Assembly (NCBI GenBank): GCA_963828405.1
Contig: CAWHEG010000012.1
Location: forward strand, 124,001-188,000
Reading direction: 5' to 3'
Length of the DNA stretch: 64,000 nt
Origin: JANMJD01 sp963828405
Lineage (GTDB): Bacteria > Actinomycetota > Acidimicrobiia > Acidimicrobiales > Ilumatobacteraceae
Shown here piece by piece: positions 47,001 to 54,804 of the stretch. Below the pieces are notes generated by a model. It did not search any database and had not been told where the DNA came from. It worked only from the letters and a program-made list of their open reading frames with translations. How positions within the stretch are numbered: the stretch's first letter is position 1; each line of letters begins with the position of its first letter. Both the position numbers and the translations under genes were made by a program.

Positions 47001-47479
47001 AGGCCGTCTCGGAGATGAAGGGCGAGGAGCCCAAGGCACCGGCCGAGATCAAGCTCGACGTGCCGACCGACGCGTTCCTGCCGGCGGACTACGTGGCCAA
47101 GGAGGAGCTGCGGCTCGAGGCGTACCGGCGGCTCGCCTCGGTGACCACCCACGAGCAGGTCGCCGACATCCGCGCCGAGTGGGAGGACCGCTACGGCCCG
47201 ATCCCGGCGCCCGCCGACGCCCTGTTGATGGTCGGCCGGCTGCGCGCCGAGTGCCACCGCCTGACGCTGCGCGAGATCTCCATGATGGGCAGCCAGGCTC
47301 GGCTCGCCCCACTGCGACTGAAGACGAGCGAGTACATCCGCCTCGGCCGGGTGGCCAAGGGGGCGATCTACAAGGAGGAGATCGGCCAGCTGGTCGTGCC
47401 GTTGCGCAAGGGCGAGGATCCCGCCGCCCAGCTGGTCCGGCTGCTCGGCGAGCTGATTCCCCCGGCCGAAGCAGGCTGA
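44012..47479 (+). CDS. mfd: Transcription-repair coupling factor
   Basis: Mfd removes stalled RNA polymerase and recruits UvrA. The 1155-residue protein has an N-terminal UvrB-like part (PWETLPFERVSPSV type segment AWETLPFERVSP). The RNAP-interacting domain is near 490 (LKPGDFIVHYQHGVGRYEG). The helicase motors show CGDVGFGKTEVAIRAAF, VVDEEQRFGVQHKE, SMSATPIPRTLEM, TTIIESGIDMPTVNT and QLRGRVGRSGSRAYAY. The start is uncertain. The frame opens at GTG 44012 with an Arg/Pro-rich leader, but the ATG at 43990 one frame away gives a more natural MTAVSTPGAPTEAPTGAL, suggesting a one-base error near 44045. Confidence 0.94.
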   Translation: MRPPRRRPARSAAPLDALPELIGRDAALGQMLGRASAVLAVPEAARPIAIAALAGLSRRHPLVVCCPTGTMAGQLYDDLVQYLGAATVELFPAWETLPFERVSPSVETMGRRLRVLHRLGGGGTGDPSRSPTVIVSSIRALLQRLGTYGERAAPIVIRPGDTIDPDELLQRLVTMGYRREELAEHRGEVARRGAIVDVFPSTADAPIRIDLWGDEVDRLTEFSVSDQRSTDDIAVAEIFAARELIPNDATRARAEQLIGEEPWGREQWERLAEGHLFEGMESWLPWLTEDEVLITDLLGEQAQVILIEPRRTRDRAADLLAEEDDLARALATTWGRERDETFPRLHAEPERLLAATHGSSWSMVPTPEGPDAPHLEASGWGPVAGDSRGLTNRLRELITDGYRVVVTADTEGSAERIANALRDNGLDLPIRAAGLADEHLRRPGGQIVVAPLHRGCTLPAGRLAIVTESDLTGRRRAHRRPRPRQRESAGFFEDLKPGDFIVHYQHGVGRYEGMVKRSIGGIERDYLLLAYKGGDKLYVPSDQIDAVRQYVGGEAPTLHRMGGADFAKAKARVRSAVREIAQELVVLYQRRVNANGHRYPPDTPWQQEMEDAFPFVETPDQRKAIDDVKNDMEAPAPMDRLLCGDVGFGKTEVAIRAAFKAIQDGKQVAVLVPTTLLATQHGNTFADRFAGYPIRVEVLSRFLSGAQARKVIAGLASGEVDCVIGTHRLLANEVAFKDLGLLVVDEEQRFGVQHKEAMKKLRLDVDVLSMSATPIPRTLEMSLVGIRDLSLLQTPPADRQPILTYVGEYDERVAVESIRRELLREGQVFWVHNRVQSIEECAARLRELVPEARIAVAHGQMDESKLEQIVVDFWEGRFDVLVCTTIIESGIDMPTVNTLVVERADLLGLGQMHQLRGRVGRSGSRAYAYLFHPRDRVLTEEAYERLKTIGEATELGSGFKIAMRDLEIRGAGNILGESQSGHIAAVGYDLYCQMVTEAVSEMKGEEPKAPAEIKLDVPTDAFLPADYVAKEELRLEAYRRLASVTTHEQVADIRAEWEDRYGPIPAPADALLMVGRLRAECHRLTLREISMMGSQARLAPLRLKTSEYIRLGRVAKGAIYKEEIGQLVVPLRKGEDPAAQLVRLLGELIPPAEAG

Positions 47480-47660
47480 CCGGCGCCAACGCCGTTCTCA
47501 CCGGATTCCCGGTCGGCTCTCGCCGGTCTCCCAGGTGCCGCGGCGAGGGATCGGGCTCGACCCACCCGCCCCGGGAGGCCCCCCTCCGCACGGGCATCGC
47601 CCTCGGCCCGACGCCGCGGCGTAATCTCCGGCCGACACGATCACGAAGGAATGACCCCGG

Positions 47661-48206
47661 ATGTCCCAGTCGATGGCCTACCTGACCCGCTCCTCGGGGA
47701 TCGTGGCGACCGTACTGATGCTGGCGGCGGTGGCGTGGGGATTCGCCTTCTCGGCTCGCGAGACCGGCAAGCGGCTGCGCCCGGCGTGGTGGCTCGATCT
47801 GCACAACGGCCTCGGCGGCTTCGCCCTGATCTTCACCGGCATCCACCTGCTCACGGCCTTCCTGGCCTCCGACCTCGGGGTCGGCCTGAAGGACGTGGCC
47901 GTCCCCGGCGGCTCCGACCAGCAGACAGGGGCGTTCACCTGGGGGGTGCTGGCGTTCTACGGCCTGGCCGTGGCCGTGTTCACCTCGTGGCCTCGAAAGC
48001 GGTTCAAGCGCCGGACATGGCGCCTCGTCCATCTGCTGTCCGTACCGGCGACCGTCGCCGCCTGCGTGCACGGGTACCAGCTCGGCACCGACGCGGCAAC
48101 GCCGGCGTTCAAGGCCGGGCTCGTGATCCTCGTCGGCGCCACGGTGTACCCGGCCGGGATGCGCCTGACGGGGCTGCTGGCCAGGCGGACCTCCGCCGAG
48201 CGGTGA
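47661..48206 (+). CDS. Ferric-reductase-like heme membrane protein
   Basis: This 181-residue protein has about five transmembrane helices (GIVATVLMLAAVAWGFAF, WWLDLHNGLGGFALIFTGIHLL, TWGVLAFYGLAVAVF, LVHLLSVPATVAACVHGYQ, LVILVGATVYPAGMRL). His residues spaced inside two of them (His48/62 and His124/138) look like b-heme ligands of the ferric reductase/YedZ type. It is followed by an FMN-binding protein and ApbE, so it likely passes electrons from quinol to the extracytoplasmic flavin. The substrate is unknown. Confidence 0.75.
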   Translation: MSQSMAYLTRSSGIVATVLMLAAVAWGFAFSARETGKRLRPAWWLDLHNGLGGFALIFTGIHLLTAFLASDLGVGLKDVAVPGGSDQQTGAFTWGVLAFYGLAVAVFTSWPRKRFKRRTWRLVHLLSVPATVAACVHGYQLGTDAATPAFKAGLVILVGATVYPAGMRLTGLLARRTSAER

Positions 48207-48283
48207 CCGGGCCCGTCACGGCGTCGGCGGGCACACGATCTTCTCGGGTCGTCCTTGAATGCCCCTTACCTGGGGACGTGTGA

Positions 48284-49117
48284 ATGGTCGCCATGGAAGA
48301 CACCAACGATGTCGACAGCCGGCCGACCCCCCTGGGTGACCCGCTGATCCAGGCCCGCCTCGAGCGACTCGCCAATCGCGGACCGGGGACGCTGCCGCCC
48401 CCGGTCCCCCCGACGTCTGCCCCCCGGACGTCGACCCCCGGAACGCAGACGGGGGCGCGACCGGCGGCATCCCGGCCCACCCGACCGGCGGCGAGAGCAC
48501 GGACGAATGCTCCCACCACGTCGAGGCGCCGCCACGCCGCCAAGGGCAGCCGGGCGGCCGCCCTGGTGATGAGCGCCGGCACCACGCTCGGCCTCGCCGC
48601 CTACTTCCAGCAGGTCGATTCGGCGTCGGCCTCGACCGATGGCACCACGATGGCCGCCGCCGCTGAGTCCACCGGCGCGCTCGTGGCGACGAACACGGGC
48701 ATCGCCACCGGCCCGGCGACGGCGACGACCGCACCGGCCACCGTCGCCGTCCCCTCCACCGCAGCGGCAGCCGAGCCGCAGGCCACGGCCGTGGCAACGA
48801 CCACATCGGCCGTTGCGCCCAACGCGCTGGCCGACGGCACGTTCGTCGGAGCCACGTTCACCAACCGCTGGGGCCCGGTGCAGGTGCAGGTGACGATCAC
48901 GCAGGGAGCGATCACCGAGGTGACCGCGCTGCAGACGCCGGCCGGCGATCGCAAGAGCGTGCAGATCAACAACCGCGCCGTGCCCAAGCTGAACTCCGCC
49001 ACGCTGACCGCCCAGAGCGCCGCCATCCACGGTGTCTCGGGCGCCACGTACACCAGCCACAGCTACGCCCAGTCGCTGCAGTCGGCACTCGATGCCGCCA
49101 AGGCGCAGGCCGCCTGA
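48284..49117 (+). CDS. Membrane-anchored FMN-binding domain protein
   Basis: This 277-residue protein has a Pro/Ala/Arg-rich cytoplasmic start and one membrane segment (RAAALVMSAGTTLGLAAYF, about 90-108). A Thr/Ala-rich linker leads to a C-terminal FMN_bind domain (DGTFVGATFTNRWGPVQVQVTI). The flavinylation motif is VSGATYTS, with Thr255 as the expected FMN phosphoester site. ApbE, encoded next, is the enzyme that attaches it. The ATG at 48284 or the one three codons later may start. Confidence 0.85.
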   Translation: MVAMEDTNDVDSRPTPLGDPLIQARLERLANRGPGTLPPPVPPTSAPRTSTPGTQTGARPAASRPTRPAARARTNAPTTSRRRHAAKGSRAAALVMSAGTTLGLAAYFQQVDSASASTDGTTMAAAAESTGALVATNTGIATGPATATTAPATVAVPSTAAAAEPQATAVATTTSAVAPNALADGTFVGATFTNRWGPVQVQVTITQGAITEVTALQTPAGDRKSVQINNRAVPKLNSATLTAQSAAIHGVSGATYTSHSYAQSLQSALDAAKAQAA

Positions 49118-49118
49118 C

Positions 49119-49907
49119 GTGGCCGACACTCCCTTGCACCACGTCGAGTTCGTGATGGGCATGGCCGTGTCGATCGACATCCGCGATCCCGCCGACCGCT
49201 CCGCCCTCGATGACGTCGTCGCCTGGCTGCACCACGTCGACGACACCTTCAGCACCTACAAGCCCGAGAGCCCGATCAGCCGGCTCGGCCTCGGCGAGCT
49301 CCGGCTCGACGAGCTCAGCACCGAGGTCGTCGGGGTGCTCGAGCTGTGCGAGAAGCTGACCGTCGACACCGGGGGCGCGTTCGACGCCCTGGCCGTACGC
49401 GGAGCGACCGGTGGGATGCTCGACCCCTCGGGGCTGGTCAAGGGCTGGTCGATCGAGCGGGCGGCCGTGATGCTCGCCGAACGGGGGGTTCGCAACCTGT
49501 GCATCAACGCCGGCGGTGACCTGGCGATACGCGGCGAGCACTGCTCCGGTGAGCCCTGGCGCATCGGTGTCCGGCACCCCGACCAGCCGATGAGGAGCGC
49601 CGCGGTGCTCGCCGTGAGCGGGCCGCTGGCCATCGCCACCTCGGCGACCTATGAGCGCGGCGCCCACATCATCGACCCGGTCACCGGCGAGCCCGCCGGC
49701 GATCTGGCCAGCGTGACCATCGTCGGGCCCGACCTGACGTTCGCCGACGCCTACGCCACCGCCGTGTTCGTGATGGGGATCCGCGGTCTCGAGTGGCTGA
49801 TGGAGCGCCATGGCGACTACGCCGGCTTCGCCATCACCCGCGAGGACACGACGTTCTCCACCCCGAACTTCGAGAGCTACCTGCTCCGGACTCCGGCCCT
49901 GGGCTGA
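49119..49907 (+). CDS. apbE: FAD:protein FMN transferase
   Basis: ApbE transfers FMN from FAD to a Thr of target proteins outside the membrane. The 262-residue protein shows the ApbE hallmarks LHHVDDTFSTYKPESPISRL, DTGGAFDA, LDPSGLVKGWSIERAA, CINAGGDLAIRG, AIATSATYERGAHIIDP and the C-terminal ADAYATAVFVMG. No clear signal peptide is visible. The GTG start lies 1 base after the FMN-binding gene stop, indicating co-translation with its substrate. Confidence 0.92.
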   Translation: MADTPLHHVEFVMGMAVSIDIRDPADRSALDDVVAWLHHVDDTFSTYKPESPISRLGLGELRLDELSTEVVGVLELCEKLTVDTGGAFDALAVRGATGGMLDPSGLVKGWSIERAAVMLAERGVRNLCINAGGDLAIRGEHCSGEPWRIGVRHPDQPMRSAAVLAVSGPLAIATSATYERGAHIIDPVTGEPAGDLASVTIVGPDLTFADAYATAVFVMGIRGLEWLMERHGDYAGFAITREDTTFSTPNFESYLLRTPALG

Positions 49908-49921
49908 TCGCTAGAGTTCGG

Positions 49922-49937
49922 TTCGGTGCGCACCGAA
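49922..49937. promoter_or_regulatory. 16-bp perfect palindrome in the katG leader
   Basis: TTCGGTGC-GCACCGAA is fully symmetric and covers the relic furA start, about 105 bases before katG. It may be an operator or just a remnant of the fur gene. Confidence 0.4.
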
Positions 49938-50003
49938 ACTGCAGGTCGGCTCCGCGAGAACGGCATCCACGTCACCCCGCAGCGCCTCCACCTCACCACT
50001 CGA
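49926..50003 (+). pseudogene. N-terminal remnant of a furA-like gene
   Basis: The frame from GTG 49926 reads VRTETAGRLRENGIHVTPQRLHL, which is the signature start of Fur/FurA proteins (LRxxGLRVTPQRLAVL). It then degenerates, and katG begins 40 bases later. Actinobacteria commonly have furA-katG; here only about 23 codons of furA survive. Confidence 0.7.
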
Positions 50004-50043
50004 GCTCACCACACTCAACCTCACCCACTCGACAAGGAGAGCC

Positions 50044-52201
50044 ATGAGCACCAGCAACGAGGCCGTGTGTCCGGTCGTGCACGGCGCCAATGTGCAGTCG
50101 GACATGTCACCGACCGGGTGGTGGCCGAAGACCCTGAACCTCGACATCCTGCACCAGCACGACTCGAAGACGAACCCGATGGACGCCGACTTCGACTATC
50201 GCGAGGCGGTCAAGACCCTCGACCTGGCGGCGGTGAAGCAGGATCTCGAGGATCTGATGACCGACAGTCAGGATTGGTGGCCCGCGGACTGGGGTCACTA
50301 CGGCGGCCTGATGATCCGCATGGCCTGGCACGCTGCCGGGACGTATCGCATCGCCGACGGTCGTGGTGGTGCCGGTACCGGCAACCAGCGTTTCGCCCCG
50401 CTCAACTCGTGGCCCGACAACGCCAACCTCGACAAGGCGCGTCGCCTGCTGTGGCCGATCAAGAAGAAGTACGGCAACCGGATCAGCTGGGCCGATCTGA
50501 TGGTGCTGGCCGGCAATGTCGCTTACGAGTCGATGGGTCTGAAGACGTTCGGTTTCAGCCTTGGCCGCGTCGATATCTGGCACCCGGAGAAGGACATCTA
50601 CTGGGGCACGGAGAAGGAATGGTTGGACTCCAGCCGGTATGACGGTGACGACCGTGAGTCGCTCGAGAACCCGCTCGCCGCGGTGCAGATGGGCCTCATC
50701 TACGTGAACCCTCAGGGTGTGGGCGGCACACCCGATCCGTTGCGTACCGCCCAGGACGTGCGGGTCACCTTCGCACGCATGGCGATGAACGACGAGGAGA
50801 CCGTGGCACTCACCGCCGGCGGCCACACGGTGGGCAAGGCCCACGGCAACGGCAACGCGGCCGCCCAGGGCCCGGAGCCCGAGGGAGCCGGGATCGAGGA
50901 GCAGGGTCTCGGCTGGATGAACCGCACCAGCCGCGGTATCGGCCGCGACGCGGTCACGTCGGGGCTCGAGGGGGCGTGGACCACTCATCCGACGCGCTGG
51001 GACAACGGCTACTTCGATCTGCTGTTCAAGTACCAGTGGGAGCTCGCCAAGAGCCCTGCCGGTGCCTGGCAGTGGTGGCCCGTCGGTATTGCCGAGGAGG
51101 ACATGCCGGTCGATGTCGAGGATCCGTCGATCCGCCGGATGCCGATGATGACCGACGCCGACATGGCGATGATCAAGGACCCGATCTACCGCGAGATCAG
51201 CGAACGGTTCCACAAGGACCCGGCGTACTTCTCCGAGGTCTTCGCCCGGGCGTGGTTCAAACTGACCCACCGGGACATGGGCCCCAAGTCCCGCTACATC
51301 GGACCCGAGGTTCCCGCCGAGGACCTGATCTGGCAGGACCCGATCCCCGTCGGCACCAGCGGCTACGACATCGACGCCGTCAAGGCCCGCATCGCCGCCA
51401 GCGGCTTGACCGTCAGCGAGATGGTGACCACGGCATGGGATAGCGCCCGCACCTTCCGCGGCTCCGACATGCGCGGTGGCGCCAACGGCGCCCGTATCCG
51501 CCTCGCCCCCCAGAACCAGTGGGAGGGCAACGAGCCCGCCCGACTCGCCAGGGTGCTCGGCGTGCTCGAGACCATCGCGGCCGAGAGCGGTGCGAGCGTG
51601 GCCGACGTGGTCGTGCTGGCCGGCAACCTCGGCAGTGGAGCAGGCCGCGGAGGCGGCCGGCGTCGACATCACCGTGCCGTTCGCGCCGGGGCGTGGCGAC
51701 GCCACTCAGGAACAGACCGACGTCGACTCGTTCGCCCCGCTCGAGCCGATCCACGACGGCTACCGCAACTGGCAGCGGCAGGCCTACGCGGTCACCGCCG
51801 AGGAACTGCTCCTCGACCGCACCCAACTGATGGGCCTCACCGCACCCGAGATGACGGTGCTCGTCGGTGGCATGCGCGTCATCGGCACGAACCACGGTGG
51901 CACTCGCCACGGCGTGTTCACCGACCGGGTCGGCGCCCTCACCAACGACTTCTTCACCAACCTCACCGATATGAGCAACACCTGGAAGCCGGCCGGCGAC
52001 GGCGTTTACCAGGTTTGTGATCGCAGGACCGGCACCGTGAAGTGGACGGCCACGCGGGTCGACCTCGTCTTCGGATCCAACTCGGTGCTCCGCTCGTATG
52101 CCGAGGTGTACGCCCAGAACGACAACAAGGAGAAGTTCGTACGCGACTTCGTCGCCGCCTGGACCAAGGTGATGAACGCCGACCGCTACGACCTGAACTG
52201 A
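50044..52201 (+). pseudogene. katG: Catalase-peroxidase, one frameshift in the C-terminal domain
   Basis: KatG destroys H2O2 with heme. The ATG at 50044 follows AAGGAG. The N-terminal domain has distal RMAWHAAGTYR (Arg92, Trp95, His96), LIYVNPQGVGG (Tyr220) and FARMAMND (Met246), which make the Trp-Tyr-Met adduct. The proximal His261 is in TAGGHTVGKAHG. After LAGNL at about 51630 the frame turns to nonsense; one frame over it continues as AVEQAAEAAGVDITVPFAPG to NADRYDLN at 52201. Removing one G of the GG at 51631-51632 restores the full 718 residues. An indel error is more likely than a dead gene. Confidence 0.9.
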
Positions 52202-52240
52202 CCGTCGAGCGGGCGAATCTCGGAGGCACGCCTCGACCGG

Positions 52241-52271
52241 CCGTCAGCTGTTCGCGGTGAACAGCTGACGG
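52241..52271 (+). terminator. Strong hairpin after katG
   Basis: CCGTCAGCTGTTC pairs perfectly with GAACAGCTGACGG around a 5-nt loop. It begins 40 bases after the katG stop. The T-tract is absent, so termination is inferred from position and stem strength. Confidence 0.7.
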
Positions 52272-52366
52272 TCTGGACGTGCGTCCGGCTCGGTGGTGCG
52301 CCCCACGGCGAACCCGGTGGTCCGGACGGCCAACGCGGCAAGGGGTCGGGGGTAGCATGTCGACCC

Positions 52367-53305
52367 GTGCATCGTCGTCTCTCCGTCGCCGCCATCGCCC
52401 TGGGCGGCCTCCTCTGCCTGCCGTCGTGCTCGTCGGTCACCACCAACGCGGCGATCATCAACGGTGACGACGTCCCGATGACGGACCTCGACGAGATCAT
52501 CAAGGGCTACCAACAGGTGCTCGCCGCCCAGGCCCCGACCGTCCCCGAGGGCACCGCGCTCGAATCCGAGACCGCCGACGCCAACATCGCCCGCGGCATG
52601 CTCAGCGTGATGATCCGCCGCACCGTGTACGACGAGGCGCTGACCACGATGGGCCACCCCGTCACCGACACCGACCGCGCCACGGCCGAGGCCACCGTCG
52701 CCCAGGATCCGTCGTTCGCCGACTTCCCCCCGCTGATCAAGGAACTGGCCGTCGGCGTCACCGCCTCGCAGCAGGCGTTCCTGGCGCTGCCGGGCCCGAC
52801 GGCCGCCGAGTTCCAGCCGGTCTACGAACAGGGCGTCGAGCGTTCCCAGGTGGCGTGCGTCAGCCACATCCTGGTCGCCACCGAGGCCGAGGCGAACGTC
52901 GTGCTCGACCGGGTCACCCGGGGTGAGGCCTTCGCCGACGTGGCCAAGGCCGTCTCCACCGACACCGGCAGCGGTCAGGCGGGTGGCGTGCTCACCGGCG
53001 ACGTCGGCACCTGCTACAGCGCCAGCGGGCTGGCCGGCCAGCTCGTGCCCGAGTTCGTCGCTGCGGCGATGGCCGCCGAACCCGGGGTGCCCACCCAGCC
53101 GGTCCAGTCGGAGTTCGGTTACCACGTGATCCTCCTCCGTCCGTGGGCCGAGGTCGCCGACGACGCCGTCGTGGCGGCCCGGGCCACGACGGAGCAGCGG
53201 CTCTTCGCCACGGCCGACGTCACCGTGAACTCCTCGATCGGGGCATGGTCGCCAACGGCATTCGCCGTCGTCCCACTCGATTCCACCCCTGCCGCCAACG
53301 GGTGA
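52367..53305 (+). CDS. Peptidyl-prolyl isomerase / foldase lipoprotein (PrsA/SurA-like)
   Basis: This 312-residue protein has signal and lipobox GGLLCLPSCSS. A SurA-N-like helical region follows (AAIINGDDVPMTDLDEII). The parvulin domain is at about 165-260 (ACVSHILVATEAEANVVLDRV, SGQAGGVLTGDVG, PVQSEFGYHVILLRPW). It would help fold exported proteins. GTG at 52367. The stop overlaps mazG by 4 bases, matching the common mfd-ppiC-mazG order. Confidence 0.88.
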   Translation: MHRRLSVAAIALGGLLCLPSCSSVTTNAAIINGDDVPMTDLDEIIKGYQQVLAAQAPTVPEGTALESETADANIARGMLSVMIRRTVYDEALTTMGHPVTDTDRATAEATVAQDPSFADFPPLIKELAVGVTASQQAFLALPGPTAAEFQPVYEQGVERSQVACVSHILVATEAEANVVLDRVTRGEAFADVAKAVSTDTGSGQAGGVLTGDVGTCYSASGLAGQLVPEFVAAAMAAEPGVPTQPVQSEFGYHVILLRPWAEVADDAVVAARATTEQRLFATADVTVNSSIGAWSPTAFAVVPLDSTPAANG

Positions 53306-54759
53306 GCCTCCCCCGCATCGTCGTCGCCGGACTCGGCCCGGCCGGGCCCGAGTACGTCACGGCGGCGGTCTCCCGGGCCATCGCCCGTGTCCCGCACCGG
53401 TTCGTGCGCACGTCGCGCCATCCGGGCGCGGGCGTTGTCGGCGAGGCGACGAGCTTCGACGCCGTCTACGAGTCGGCCGACACGTTCGACGAGGTCTACG
53501 CATCGATCGTCGAACGCCTCGTCGAGGCCGCGGTGACGCACGGCGAGATCCTCTACGCCGTGCCGGGCTCGCCCTGGGTGCTCGAACGCACCGTACGCCG
53601 CCTGCTCGCCGACGAGCGGGTCGCCACCGAGGTCCTCCCGGCGTTGTCGTTCCTCGACCTGGCCTATGCCGCGCTGCGGATCGACCCGGTCGAGGCCGGT
53701 GTCCGCCTCGTCGACGGGCACCGCTTCGCCACGGCGGCCGCTGGTCAGACCGGCCCGCTGCTCGTCGCCCATTGCCACGCCAACTGGGTGCTCTCGGAGA
53801 TCAAGCTCGCCGTGGAGGACGCCACGGGCGACGAGGAGGTCGTCATCCTCCAACGACTCGGCTGTCCCGACGAGCACGTGGTGACCACCATCTGGGCCGA
53901 CCTCGACCGGTCGGTGGACGCCGACCACCTGACGACCGTCTACATCCCGCGGCTGGCTGCGCCGGTCGGCCACGAGCTGGTCCGCTTCCACGCCATCGTG
54001 CGACGGCTACGCGAGGAGTGCCCGTGGGACCGCAAGCAGACCCACCACTCGCTGGCCCGCCACGCCGTCGAGGAGACCTACGAGCTCGTCGAGGCGATCG
54101 GTCGGCTCGGTGACGACGGCCACGGCGACGACCATCTCACCGAGGAACTCGGCGACGTCCTGCTCCAGGTGGTGCTCAACGCGGCGATCGGCGAGCAGGA
54201 GGGCAGGTTCAACCTGGCCGACGTCGCCCGGGTGATCTCCGACAAGATGATCCGCCGCCACCCTCACGTGTTCGGTGACATCGAGGTCGCCGGAGCCGAC
54301 GAGGTGGTGGCCAACTGGGCGGCGATCAAGGCGGCCGAGAAGGGCACGACCGTCGGTGACGCCGGGTTGTTCGACGGTCTGGCCGGCTCGCTCCCCGCCC
54401 TGTCGTTCGCCGCCGAGATGGCCAAACTGGCGGCGCGGGCCGGGTTCGACTGGGACGAGCCGCGGGGCACGCTGGACAAGGTCGCCGAGGAACTCGCCGA
54501 GGTCATCGAGGCATGGGACGATCCGGCGCACGTCCACGAGGAGATCGGCGACCTGCTGTTCGCCGTGGCCAACGTCGCCCGCCACCGGGGCATCGAGCCC
54601 GAGGTGGCCCTCCGCCAGGCCGCCGGCAAGTTCCGTCGCCGCTGCGAGGCGATGGCGGCCCTGGCCGTCGAGCGCGGGATCGACACCCTGACCTGCGGCC
54701 TCGTCGTGCTCGACGAACTGTGGAACGTCGTCAAGGCCGCCGAGCGAGCGGCGCCCTGA
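53302..54759 (+). CDS. mazG: MazG nucleotide pyrophosphohydrolase with N-terminal tetrapyrrole-methylase-like domain
   Basis: This 485-residue fusion is of the YabN type. Residues about 5-220 resemble a SAM-dependent tetrapyrrole methylase (RIVVAGLGPAGPEYVTAA, GEILYAVPGSPWVLERTVR). About 232-480 hold two MazG repeats with the acidic motifs EETYELVEAI...EELGDVLLQVV and EELAEVIEAW...EEIGDLLFAVANV. MazG hydrolyses (d)NTPs and (p)ppGpp. GTG start overlaps the foldase stop. Confidence 0.92.
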   Translation: MSLPRIVVAGLGPAGPEYVTAAVSRAIARVPHRFVRTSRHPGAGVVGEATSFDAVYESADTFDEVYASIVERLVEAAVTHGEILYAVPGSPWVLERTVRRLLADERVATEVLPALSFLDLAYAALRIDPVEAGVRLVDGHRFATAAAGQTGPLLVAHCHANWVLSEIKLAVEDATGDEEVVILQRLGCPDEHVVTTIWADLDRSVDADHLTTVYIPRLAAPVGHELVRFHAIVRRLREECPWDRKQTHHSLARHAVEETYELVEAIGRLGDDGHGDDHLTEELGDVLLQVVLNAAIGEQEGRFNLADVARVISDKMIRRHPHVFGDIEVAGADEVVANWAAIKAAEKGTTVGDAGLFDGLAGSLPALSFAAEMAKLAARAGFDWDEPRGTLDKVAEELAEVIEAWDDPAHVHEEIGDLLFAVANVARHRGIEPEVALRQAAGKFRRRCEAMAALAVERGIDTLTCGLVVLDELWNVVKAAERAAP

Positions 54760-54804
54760 CCGGACCGATCGGGGACGAAGGGAGCGGTCAGCTGCCCGTC
54801 GCGG

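Noticed and set aside
43913..47257. A 1114-codon minus-strand open frame
   Set aside because: Fully antisense to mfd; a high-GC codon-position artefact with no recognisable domain.
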